From Caenorhabditis elegans (lineage: Eukaryota; Nematoda; Chromadorea; Rhabditida; Rhabditidae): a stretch of DNA of 64,000 nt. The notes below the pieces were generated by a model. It was not told the origin of the DNA, ran no database searches, and worked only from the letters and a program-made list of their open reading frames with translations. Position 1 is the first letter of the stretch, and every line of letters begins with the position of its first letter. The translations under genes were made by a program, and so were the position numbers. Below are positions 10,131-20,003 of the stretch, in pieces. The stretch is taken from the NCBI RefSeq assembly GCF_000002985.6, contig NC_003283.11:15439501-15503500 (forward strand), in the 5' to 3' direction.

Positions 10131-12021
10131 TTATTCAACTTTCACAAAAGTGGACACAGTACTCATGGCAGGATGTTGAAGTGAAATTGAGTTTTTACTC
10201 TTTTTATTTCTTCCAAACATTTCACGAACAGCGTCCCGATATTGTGATGATAAAAAGTAGCAAAGAAAGAAATGAATGGCGCCGTTGATTGTGATAATAA
10301 GAGGGAATAGTGAGGCAATTCGATCGACTATTAAACTGAAAAAAAAAATCAGGTTATTTCTATAAATATTGGAAATGTAATCACACTTTCTGGATTTATG
10401 GATTTCAAGTAAAAAAACATTTCTTACTTCATTCCTTCAGACCCTATTGCTTCAGAAACAATAACTTTCACCAAGTGTAGAATACCAAATGGAGCTGTGG
10501 AAATTGTGAATGAAATTGTCATAAATGTCACGAGTTTGGTGGTACGATCCCCTCCGCTGTTACTTGTGTGTCTCAATGCTTCTGACTTTTTCCGCGATAT
10601 TCTCAATTGAAAAATCAATATTAATGTAGAAATTGGCAGAAGAATAGATGGTATTATAACGTATAGCACTCCTTCCATTCCAGTCAAAAAGTCTGTTGAT
10701 TTTTCGAAAATATGAGTTTCTACGTAGGTATATTGGATTTGAAAGTAGTTTTTCGGAAAATCGGTGCAGTTTTGTGGTGGGACCCAGAGAGATCCGAAAG
10801 GTTGAATTGAATAACGAAAGTATTTTGGAATTGATAAAATGATTATTGGTAGAGTGATAAGAAACAAAACTCGTATTCCATATTTTGATTCAATTAAGTC
10901 ACTGATTCTGAAATGTCTTAAATTGAGTTAGACGGATTTCAGGCGCCAAGATTTCAAAGTTCTAAAACTGCACGAACCTACTATTCAACGGATATTTAAT
11001 AACAAGGCTTCTGATAATTGCCATTGCGACCGCCAGCCAAATGGATAAATATTCCACCAACTTTCCAGTGAAACCGCTGATTAAGGCGAATAGTATTGTG
11101 GAATAATAATTTGGAGACATACTATAATTAATTTTATTTTTTTATTTTCTGAGAGGTTTTCTATTTTTGGTACTTGTGTACAAGAAAAACAGAAAGTTAA
11201 TTTATCTCCGAAAATTTAAAACTAGAAAAGATTATTTAAAAGGTTGTGTTCAGACTAGGTTATTACAAAAATTTAAGTACTTCAATCTGAAATTTTTCAG
11301 TGTAATTGTTTGGCAAAAATCTGAATTTTTTTTATTTTCAAAATTTTCGATTTTTTTTGCAAAAAACTAATTAATTCTAAAATCGCATATAACTTTTAAA
11401 CAGAAAATTGAGAAAAGGAACAATTCTGAAAGAATTTTACAGAAATCTACTTCCGTATGAAAAAAGTACTTTAAAAAACTAGTTGCAGGTCTAGTAAAAA
11501 TTCTCCAGAACCCGTGGTTTTCAGAAAAATTTACCTGCAAGTTTTTTTTAACTTAACCTTTAGTTCACCCATTTCGAAATGTTCATTTTTCAAAAAAAAA
11601 AATTAAAAAGGACAAGTTTTCCAAAAAATTTCCACAACGTGTGGCTGTTCCTGAACATCCGTAACATCATAAAAAATTTTTTAACTTTTTTAAAATTTGA
11701 ATCTCGAAGTTACCACTCAGGATGCTCCAAATGGCTGAAATGTTCGGTATATAGCGGCCCCAGAACCATAATAATAAACATCATCCGAGCAAGATCACAG
11801 ATTCCAATTCCTAATAGAAAAGCATTAATCGTTAAAGTTCTCATTGATTTTCTGCTGAGAACTATAATATGAAAAATAGTTGGTAAAATTCCAATTATAG
11901 AAATAAGAAAACTGAGCATGTTAAATAGAATGCTCAATACCGCAAGGAGTTCGTCAATTTCAGTCCAAAATTTGATGTCCTCGTCACTAAAACCGGGATA
12001 TAAATCGTTGGAAGAGTTCAT
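10131..12021 (-). CDS. srw-family 7TM receptor, intact
   Basis: Four minus-strand exons, 12021-11714, 11121-10978, 10907-10428 and 10335-10131, join in phase to give 378 residues. srw features in order: HIIVLSRKSMRT, NAFLLGIGICDLARM in TM2, YLSIWLAVAMAIIRSLVIKYP in TM3 (with the IR-x-LV-x-x-P block), a Cys-containing second extracellular loop, PSILLPISTLILIF in TM5, TKLVTFMTISF in TM6, then a TM7 with INGAIHFFLCYFLSSQYR and a Ser-rich cytoplasmic tail. The srw family is related to FMRFamide/peptide GPCRs, so the ligand may be a peptide; that is family knowledge, not seen here. The gene's 3' end lies about 70 bp from that of the plus-strand small gene (convergent). Confidence 0.88.
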
Positions 12022-12832
12022 TCTAGGTCACACTAAAGCCTCCAGGAATATACAAATATTCTAGTCGGTAGCTTGTACCTAGTTCACACCGAGAACTCAA
12101 TATTAAAAGAAGGATAAATAAAGAAATCAGAAAACTAGCAATTCCAGTTGTAAATGTCGGAGTAAATATATAGGAAAAGCGAGCACACAAAGTAACACCT
12201 CTGACTGACACATTAATCATAATTACTTTTCCGCGGGGTTTTGGCTGTTTTTATGAAAGTTCGACATGTTGATCAGAAACCTTTGTAGTTTGAAAATAGA
12301 ACGGGGGTTCGCAAAAAACTGAATTTTTATTATTCGACCTGTTCAAAAAATACAACTTTGGTTTAAAGCTAAAAAGGACATCCACGGGCAAACCATACGC
12401 GCACTTACCTATGTACCTCTAACGACTGCCTGCTTTTGGCTTTATTCCCGTCTATTCCATATCTACCTACACTTCTCGTGCCTGCCTACCTCATTCCTGC
12501 TTGTGTCCATCTACCTCATTAATATTTGCTTGGACATGCTTGCCTATCTCATGTGCATTTCAATGCCTACCTCATGCCTATGTGCGCCTGTTTCGTACCT
12601 ATCCCCCCACCGTTCCTGTCTGCCTACTTGCAGCCATAAATTAGTATGTATTTAGTGCAAAAAAAAGTGTTTTTTGTTGTTGATTTTAGAGCATGTCATT
12701 GCCAAAAAAGGAAAAAAAAGATGCTAAACGACAGGTGACATTTTGCTAGGCGTTTAACGCAGAAACATTGAGAAAGTTTCACCTGGCTAAACTAAAACTA
12801 CTTCTTTCCATTTCTTCGATTCTGTTTTCCCA
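12022..12832. other. intergenic with pyrimidine-rich degenerate repeat
   Basis: A 65-codon hydrophobic minus-strand frame at 12220-12023 ends right before the srw start and has no partner exon that I can find. From about 12390 to 12620 there is a degenerate repeat, described separately. Confidence 0.45.
12390..12620. repeat. degenerate CCTACCTCATGCC-type repeat
   Basis: Plus strand shows repeated variants of TGCCTACCTCAT, CTGCCTACC and CATGCCTATG over about 230 bp. Related GGCAGGTAGG/CCTGCC words appear near 18131-18160 and in a DPP4-gene intron near 34125-34200, so this is a dispersed family rather than a local artefact. Confidence 0.6.
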
Positions 12833-13425
12833 ATGAGCTCCTGTGAAAATCATTACCTGGCTAGTCCTGATTTTCTAAAAGTAGCTTTCCATACAATAAC
12901 AGCCTTGGCAACTCCAATACATGCATTTCGATTTTATTGTATTGTTTGTAAGACCCCAGTTCACATGAAATCCGTCAAATGGTTGTTGTTCAATTTACAC
13001 TGTTGGAGCATTTTCTTGATATTACTATCAGTTTTCTAGGTATTCCGTATATTTTACTACCTGCTATGGAAGGGTATGGACTAGGTCCAATTGAGTCGCC
13101 GGGTCTATTTTTCTACCTGGGAGTTACATTTGTCACTGGTAAGGATGGAGAAGTTTTAATAAGTTGAAGTGTTTTTTATCCGAAACTCTCAGAAAAAAAT
13201 TACAAACTAATTTGTAAGAAACATGTATTTGTCTAACTCGAATATTCACAAAACTAAAAAACACGTTTTTAGCCAATCACGTAAGTTTACCAGATTGAGT
13301 GTAAATATCCAATTTTTCGACCAACATTTTGGTGAAAATATTTTGACGATGGACGAAACAGTTATTTAAAACAATTATTTTTCAAAACTGTATTATAAGT
13401 TTTTATTTTACTCAGTACGTAATTA

Positions 13426-15286
13426 CTCAGATAACATAGAGTCACCTCTAATTAGCAAAAACAGCGAAAACCATTTCTAAGTAGCGCGGAAGCACTTCTA
13501 ACTAGCGCGGGATCAGTTCTAATTAGAAAACTCAGAAAAAGCCATATTTCACTTATCGCGGGGTCATTTCTAATTAGAAAAGCTACAAAAAACCATTTCT
13601 AATTAGTGCGGAGTCATTTCTATTTAGCAAAGCCAAATGAAGCCAATTATAATCAGCGCGAAATCATTTCTAATTAGCAATGGCAGATAAAATCTATTCT
13701 AATTAGCTCGAAATCATTTCTAACTAGCAAAACCAAAACAAAAAACTATTTCTATTTAGCTTTGTAATGGCTTTATCGATTTATTCTGTTTTTTATACAT
13801 TTTTTCGTCTTTTATCAGTTTTATTTCAAGTTGAATATATCGTTTAATTATGTGTTGCTTGTTGGAATTTTTGGCCCACTATTTATTATTTTGTACCAAC
13901 ATATGCATTTTCTCGTTGAATTCTTTTATACATAGTTTCCTTTAATACATAATATTTTTCAGAACTGGGATCAGTCAATCATGGTTTTGAGACACTCTAC
14001 AGAACGAGGTTCCTCGAAGTTGCAGCCGACAAGGATATCTTCAGCATCAAGCAAAAGACCGGAACCGCTAAGGGAACGCCGGTTAGTTTCGTTTCACGTA
14101 GAATTTCAAAAGCAGCGCTTGGCACTTGTCAGACTGCCTTGATAACAGACCCTTCTGTACACATTCTTAATGTTTATTTGTTAAGGACGTCAGCTCAACG
14201 ATATAAATTGCGGAGTCGACACTGAGGCCACCATCTACGTCAACTTTGGGCTTTTCGAAAAAGCCAAGAAGAGAAAGAAGAAGGCCAACACCACTCCAAA
14301 GAAGAATAAAAAAGAAACAAGATCAAGCGCGTCGTCCTCAAGTACTTCAAGGTAAGAACTGTGTATTTTCCCAGGAAAATCAGCTCTGGATAGAAAGTTT
14401 AGAATGATAAAAGTTTTGTCTTGAAACGATGCAATTTTTCACATTTTCAGATCGACGAGAACGACAAGACCCACCGTCTTTGCAAGGAAGTCAACAACCA
14501 TCCTTCGAAGGAGGAGTCTTCAAGACTCCAGCACGCCAACAGGTGCTACTGCGGAAGATGTCAAGTCAACTCATCGTTGACATCGCCACGGCCGCTGCCA
14601 CCTCTAGCAAGAAGCGATGATAGATGGAGAAGATGATTGTTAAATGAATTTTCCATTTTTTATTTTTCACAGAAATAAAATTGTTGATTTTTGTTATACT
14701 GTGTTATTTCGTACATAGAAAATTTCTGGGTAAGTGCGTTCAGCACACCACAACGACGCACACGATCTTGCTATAGTGAAAAAATAATCGGAGAAAGAAA
14801 CCTCTAAGTAAAATATTTTCCAGAAAAAGAGTGACTAAATTAGTTTACCCAGTTTTGGATCCCGAATCTCCATGACGCAGTTGTTGCGTTCCAAGAGAAT
14901 GATCTCGTTATTTAAGTTGCTTTCATTAGCAATCTCGCGCGAGGCGCCATAGCGCAACAGGTAAGGTCATCGGCGTTAGAGTGAAGCAATGTATGTTCAA
15001 TCCCCAGCAAAAACATTGGCGTTTAACAGAGCGGTTAGGGAGCAAAAACGGAGCCGGACATGGCAGGGAGAGCAAGATGTTGGAGAAGTGGTATCCCGGA
15101 ATAGCATGGCAGGAAACTGTCAAAAAACGTTTTTCATTTTCGATATCGAAAACCACTTCTAATTAGCTAGGAAGTCACTTCTAATCGACTGAAAAGCATT
15201 TCTAATTACGGTGACTCTAGAACTGGTCGAAATAGCTAATTAGAAATGGTTTTTTGCTAATTAGAGATGACTCTATGTTATCTGAG
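13426..15286. mobile_element. TA-flanked inverted-repeat element with captured gene
   Basis: The ends are 36-bp terminal inverted repeats (CTCAGATAACATAGAGTCA...) with one mismatch, flanked on both sides by TA (13424-13425 and 15287-15288), the target type of Tc1/mariner elements. Inside each end are many copies of a CTAATTAG palindrome (13440-13770 and 15150-15265). No transposase frame is present, so it would be non-autonomous. The interior holds a decayed ubiquitin-like/RPS27a gene copy (about 13970-14627) and a weakly tRNA-like stretch (about 14945-15005). It sits in intron 1 of the srh pseudogene. I cannot name the family from memory. Confidence 0.75.
13966..14627 (+). pseudogene. ubiquitin-like/ribosomal protein S27a gene fragment
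   Basis: Three exon-like blocks keep intron-exon structure. The first, after TTTTTCAG, reads as a ubiquitin-like start (RFLEVAADKDIFSIKQK) and ends before GTTAGT. The second reads GRQL-N-D...DTEATIYVN, then KKRKKKANTTPKKNKK, and ends at a GTAAGA donor. The third, after TTTTCAG, reads IDENDKTHRLCKE and, in other frames, GGVF and NRCYCGRC, ending in TSSKKR. This order (ubiquitin fold, Lys-rich linker, CxxC zinc ribbon) is that of S27a; in C. elegans the ubiquitin-like version is ubl-1. Several frameshifts break it. Kept introns argue for DNA-level capture rather than retroposition. Confidence 0.75.
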
Positions 15287-16290
15287 TAGGTGTGATCAAT
15301 CTCCAGTAAAAGCTAAAAAGAGAGATCAAGTATACAGCTGAAAAAAGTGGTTTCTTGTTAGATCTCTTCAGGTATTCAGAATATTCTATATGATTTTTTC
15401 TCAAAAATCTTGAATTTATCACGAAAAAATATTTTTATGATTTCATGCAACATGAAATCATACAAAAATCAAATTTTCCAACGCCAAGTAGTTATTAAAA
15501 GTATGAAAATCCAGCTTTCAGGTGTAATGACTTCGGTCTTTGTAACTTTCGAGAACCGATTTCATATATTGTTTGGTCAAAACTCGATTTGGAGGCATTT
15601 CAGAAAATATGCAATTGTGCTCAGTTATATTATTGTACCATTATAATACGTACCAATTCAATTTCTGCTTCCCGAACAAGTAACGGGACGAGAACTTTCT
15701 TGGGCGGTTGGTTTCTTTACGCTATTACTGGCAATGGTGAAAACTATTTGGCTTTATAGATGCTTGAATGTATGCCTGAATTGCCAAGTGACGGACGTCT
15801 ACTATTTGTTCTTGCAACGGAAATTCTTGGACCAGCACTCACAATGGGCCTCTCGGAAACTGTCCCAGCTATCGAAACTGGAACATTTCTAACTCTCAAT
15901 ATTTATCACTTGATATTTGCGAATCCAAGTGGGGTTTCCAGGAAAACTGTTCAAACTCAACATAGGCTCGTCGTCGCTTTGATTATCCAGGTTTTTTGAA
16001 AATAATTTGTTCGTACGTTATTTTAAAGTCTTCTATTCTTCAGACATCTGTTACAATATTCTTTTTTGTGGTCCCTGTCAACTTTCTAATAGGATTTGTA
16101 TATGTCCACTATCAAAATCAGATTCTTAACAATTTAATATTTTTTGCTCTCGCATGCCACGGCATAGCTTCCACATTTATTATGATATTCGCCGTTTGTA
16201 CGCGTTTCTCGCAGATATTCTACATCGAATGTGGTGCCAGTGTTTTCGCCATCAAGGACTCACTCACTGAGGCATATATAGTTTTTTTTA

Positions 16291-16345
16291 CAGTGGTGGC
16301 CAAAAGTATATGCGTTTTTTGGTTTTTTGCTAGTTTTTGATAGTT
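16291..16345 (+). mobile_element. Tc1-like terminal repeat remnant
   Basis: Directly after a TA (16289-16290) the sequence reads CAGTGGTGGCCAAAAGTATA followed by TGCGTTTTTTGG, closely resembling the start of Tc1-family terminal repeats (CAGTGCTGGCCAAAA...). No matching inverted end was found within the next several hundred bases, so this looks like a solo end. It lies just past the tail of the srh pseudogene. Confidence 0.55.
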
Positions 16346-16565
16346 TTCACATAGGATAACTCACAACTAGAGGCTTAAAAAAAAGTTCAACTAATAAACT
16401 GTTGTCTAGAATGATGTCTACACAGTAACACATGTTTTAACATTTCAAAATCAGTCAAAGTCAGTGTACATGGTGGTTCTTGAAATTACTGTAATTTTGC
16501 TTACACTTTCTCTTTTTAAACATTTTCAGCAAATTACTGAAAACAAGAATAATTTAATTAATTAA
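16346..16565. other. intergenic, includes (TTAA)n run
   Basis: AT-rich spacer ending in a short TTAA microsatellite at about 16553-16575 that overlaps the stop codon region of the following minus-strand str gene. Nothing else seen. Confidence 0.5.
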
Positions 16566-17945
16566 TTAATTAATAACACTGTCTATTTCATATCTAATTT
16601 GTAAGTTAATATTATTTCCGCATTTGTAGCGTCTCTCCGCACGTCCAAAGAACGTATCCCAATATCGATCTGAAAAATTTAATAAATGAGGTTTTGAGAG
16701 GCGACTTTGAAAATCAAACCTCGTATCACTTCTCGGTATTCAGACACAATAATTATAAATGAAATACTATCAAATGGTGGATACATGCCAACTACAGAAT
16801 ATAGCCATCCGGTTTGCCAGCTGACTTCTATTTTTAGGTATGGCCAAATGAGAGGTACTAGCAGAGTAGGGGCTATTGGTAAAACCAAAAATAAAGTTGG
16901 TCCGATGCACTGAAATATCAATGCTTTGAAAAACTGACGTTGAAGTTTCCCGTTAGCAATTGAAAACTTTTTCAACTGGTGTTTCATATTCAAACACATT
17001 TTTAAACCGCAAAAAAGAATGATAGAGTAGTGAAGCCAAATTAAGAGTACACCGGAAAAAAGGTAAATGGTATTTTTGACTCTCAAAGAGCCATCGGAAG
17101 CATACGGTATTATTGTGAACGCGGCCACGTCGGTAATTGACAGATCATAGGTTTGAAGGACGATATCTCTGCAAAATAGGACTGTTAGAATGCTCTTAAA
17201 ACGTGTTCAAGGCGCGGAGGAAATAATGATATTGGACTTCTAAGCAGGCGCCGAAACGCCTGTCGCAACCTTTGCCTTCTGTATAGTGCGGCGCCGAGCC
17301 CAAAAAGTGTTTGCCGCAGAGATCTAGCGCACTATGTATATTGTGAAAACACCAAGAGTTTTCAATATACGCCAGAAAGCAGAATGGAGGCAGGCACGTT
17401 TCAGGCAAACTCTGAAACCACACCTACATCCGGTGGAAGCCTTACACCATCGCACCGCTATTCACCTGATAGTAGAGTTCATCAGGCAGGCAGAATAGAT
17501 ACAACGAGCCAGCATAGACTGCACCAGGTACTAAAGGATACGCTATCAAACAGAATCCGCGAATCCCTTTAAACATTCTCATATTTTTCGGAGTGAAGAA
17601 ACAGAAATATCTATAGATAAACTGGATGGAAATAAATGCAACTATGACTAGATAGAGTCCCGCCCAAGTCGCGAGCAACAACTGCAGAAAAGTTTTCGAA
17701 AAAATCCACGTGGACATGCTGAAGAATACGACAGATTTGTTGTAATTGTGAGCAAATGGTCTTGTTATAACTTTCAACGCTGAGAAAATGATGCCCAGTG
17801 CCGTAAATATAATCACCATTATCCGATATGTCCCAAATACTTTTTTGATATGAAATATGGTTAGGTAGATCAAAAAGAAATTGGAGAGAAAGCTGGCGCA
17901 AATTCCAATCTTTGAAATATAGTATGTAAGGTCTTGGGGTAACAT
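16566..17945 (-). CDS. str-family 7TM chemoreceptor, intact
   Basis: Three minus-strand exons, 17945-17446, 17168-16720 and 16669-16566, join in phase to give 350 residues. str signatures: FGTYRIMVIIFTALGIIFS in TM2, a TRPFAHN loop, AFISIQFIYRY at TM3, LPDELYY in the second loop, KLQRQFFKALIFQCIGP before TM6, and VGMYPPFDSISFIIIVSEYR in TM7. The exon 1 donor is ATGGT|GTAAGG, not the earlier CAG|GTGAAT, because only the former matches the phase of exon 2. Intron 1 is unusually GC-rich and contains a hairpin. It is a tandem paralogue of the gene at 18315-19688: exon 2 is 449 bp in both. Probably a chemosensory GPCR; the C. elegans diacetyl receptor belongs to this family. Confidence 0.88.
17337..17375. 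repeat. imperfect hairpin in str intron 1
   Basis: GTATATTGTGAAAAC is followed after a six to seven base loop by GTTTTCAATATAC, giving a stem with one two-base bulge. The flanking intron (17200-17440) is rich in GGCGCC-type words unlike the local exons, suggesting an inserted repeat. Confidence 0.5.
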
Positions 17946-18314
17946 TTGGGGAATTTTGGGAATTTGGGGAAGGTGTAAATGATTATCATGTGTTTTTCTA
18001 GTTTATCACAAGCGTGGGTTGAGTGAGACAGGGAAGGAACAGCGGAAATTGAAACATTCTAATGTTTTCATATATTAATGTTATTTTCAAATATTATTGA
18101 ACATGCCTTCATTAGTTTAGACTTCCCGTATGCCTGCCTGTCTTTATGTAGGTAGAGTAGATTCAGAATCAGATTATCAAACAAAAACTTTTTTTTAAAT
18201 AAAAATGCAGCCGTCTCGATCAAGGTCCGCGATTAGCTACTCAAATAATACAGGCTTCAGTGTGACTTTTTAAACATTCATTATGACAGGAAATCGTAAT
18301 TTAAAAATAACATT
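17946..18314. other. intergenic between the two str genes
   Basis: Holds a pyrimidine/purine patch (GCCTGCCTG...GTAGGTAGAG, 18131-18160) and a GCAGCCG...TCGATC...AGGTCCGCGAT segment (about 18209-18235) that recurs near 37469-37496. It serves as the promoter region of the str gene at 16566-17945. Confidence 0.5.
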
Positions 18315-19688
18315 CTAATTATTAACTACTTGAGAAGATGTCGAGACCACCTGAATGTTTCCCGCCAAATACCGCTTGGTACAAACAAATAGATATCGAT
18401 CTGAAATAACTTTTCATTAGCTTCCACTGAATGAATTTTTTTATTTTAAAAAAAATTAAAAACAACCTCTGATTATTTTTCGATACTCTGTAACAATGAG
18501 CATGAATGCAACGCTATCAAATGGTGGGTACATTCCGACAATCGAGTATAGCCATCCAGTTTGCCAGTTGATTTCTAGGCTTAAATACGGAGCTACCAGA
18601 GGAGCAATGATGGTTGGTGCAACCGGTAGCACAAGGAAAACTGTTGGTCCAATACTCTGAAACACCAGGGCCTTGAAAAACTGACGCTGAAGTTTTCGGT
18701 TGACAACCGAAAACTTTTTGAGTTCTTCTTTCATGTTCAGGTGCATTTTGACTCCACAGTAAAGAATTACGGAGTAGTGAAGCCATATGGATACCACGCC
18801 GGAGAGAAGGAAAAATGAGTTATTGAGTCGCCAGGAGCCTTCTGATGTGTATGGAGCAACCATGAATCTAGCAACGTCCGCAGTTGCCAAAGCATAGTTT
18901 TTAAGAATTGTTTCTCTGAAAATCAAAAAATACATACAGTGTGGGCCAAGTATTCGTTTTTGGTTTTGAGGTGAGTTGCTTGAGTTGCTCAAACTCGTAT
19001 AACTTAAAGATTTATTGCCGAATATTTTTTCTACATTTTTAGCACTAGCAAAACTGCACGACTTTAATCAAAAGAATGTTCACAACGGCTGACATCTGGC
19101 GGGTCTGTTGTGACTTGAAATCATAATTGAAAATCAAAACCAAATCGTCATTACTGTATGTACATTAAAAATTAAGAGTTGTTGGACTCAAACTCTTTAC
19201 CTCACACAATCATCCGAGTATTCATCAGGCAAACAGAACCAATAAAATGAGCTGGCATAAATCGCGCCGGGGATCAATGGGTACCCCATCCAGAGGAAAC
19301 ATCCGAGTCCGTCAAATTTCTTTGCCCATCTGACATTTGACAAGCAACAGTGGCGATAAATGAATTGGACGGAAATAAATGAGACTATAACTAAATAGAG
19401 TCCTGCCCAAATTGCTATGAGCAACTGCGAAATTGATTGCGGCTGAATCCACGTGTTAACACTGAAGTACATAACACAGTTATTGAAGTTGTGGGCGAAT
19501 GGCTTCGCTAGAATTTCCAGGCCGGAGAATGTAATGCCCAGTATCGCGAATATTATCACCATCTTTTTATAAGTACCAAAGACAGCTTTGACGTGGAAAA
19601 CTGTCAGGTAAATTAGGAAAGTGTTGGAGAGAAAGCCAGCAGAGAATGCGATTTTAGAGACGTTAGATGCCAGTTCAAAGTAAGGCAT
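18315..19688 (-). CDS. str-family 7TM chemoreceptor, intact
   Basis: Three minus-strand exons, 19688-19201, 18915-18467 and 18400-18315, join in phase to give 340 residues. Signatures: TYKKMVIIFAILGITFSGL, AKPFAHNFN, FISVQFIYRH at TM3 (Tyr-Arg-His instead of the usual YRY), LPDEYSDDC, LKKFSVVNRKLQRQFFKAL, and VGMYPPFDSVAFMLIVTEYR in TM7. The exon 1 end is GTGAG|GTAAAG, completing an Arg codon with the first base of exon 2. It is closely related to the next gene downstream (16566-17945) with identical exon 2 length, so the pair arose by tandem duplication. Expected location is the ciliary membrane of sensory neurons; the ligand is unknown. Confidence 0.88.
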
Positions 19689-20003
19689 TTTGTGAAATTA
19701 TTTAGTAGGTAAATGTATATTTAAAATTTATGAAGGAAAACTTGATCACTGTCAGATAAAAGGAACTTCCTAGTATATATACATTGATGTTCAATAATAA
19801 CATAAATTCAATTAAACAACGGAAATTGCACCCGCTCATCTATAGAAAACATGTTTTTTTATATAACTTGTATGGTGTAGTCTGTAATCTTACTTCAAGT
19901 TTGGCATAACGAGACTGAGAACCTTTATTGGAAATATTGCACTTTTCTTTGTTAAATTAATTAATTATTGTTATTAAATTATTTGAGAATTTAATTAAAT
20001 GGT
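19689..20003. other. intergenic, no gene seen
   Basis: Spacer upstream of the str gene and downstream of the ZP-domain gene, both on the minus strand. AT-rich with TATATATACA near 19776; no other motif. Confidence 0.5.

Larger units (their letters stand above)
12833..16270 (+). pseudogene. srh pseudogene, duplicate of the 6353 gene
   Basis: All four exons of the intact srh gene at 6353-7782 are recognisable: 12833-13139, 15522-15706, 15760-15990 and 16044 to about 16270. Exon lengths (185, 231) are conserved. Lesions seen directly: a one-base deletion in a T run near 13011-13015, so HCWSIF shifts frame before LDITISFLGIP; a stop TAA at 15644-15646 where the intact copy has Tyr; a weakened exon 2 donor (GTTGGT); and a deletion plus frameshift around 16193 that removes the AHKPYR block while the end (VPVFSPSRTH) is still legible in another frame. 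Intron 1 has grown to about 2.4 kb, mainly through the inverted-repeat element at 13426-15286. Confidence 0.88.

Noticed and set aside
12023-12220. 65-codon hydrophobic frame just upstream of the srw gene
   Set aside because: It could be a membrane exon, but its stop abuts the srw start and no donor or acceptor links it to anything.
16553-16575. TTAA run as a piggyBac-type target or element
   Set aside because: It is a simple (TTAA)n microsatellite without inverted repeats on either side.
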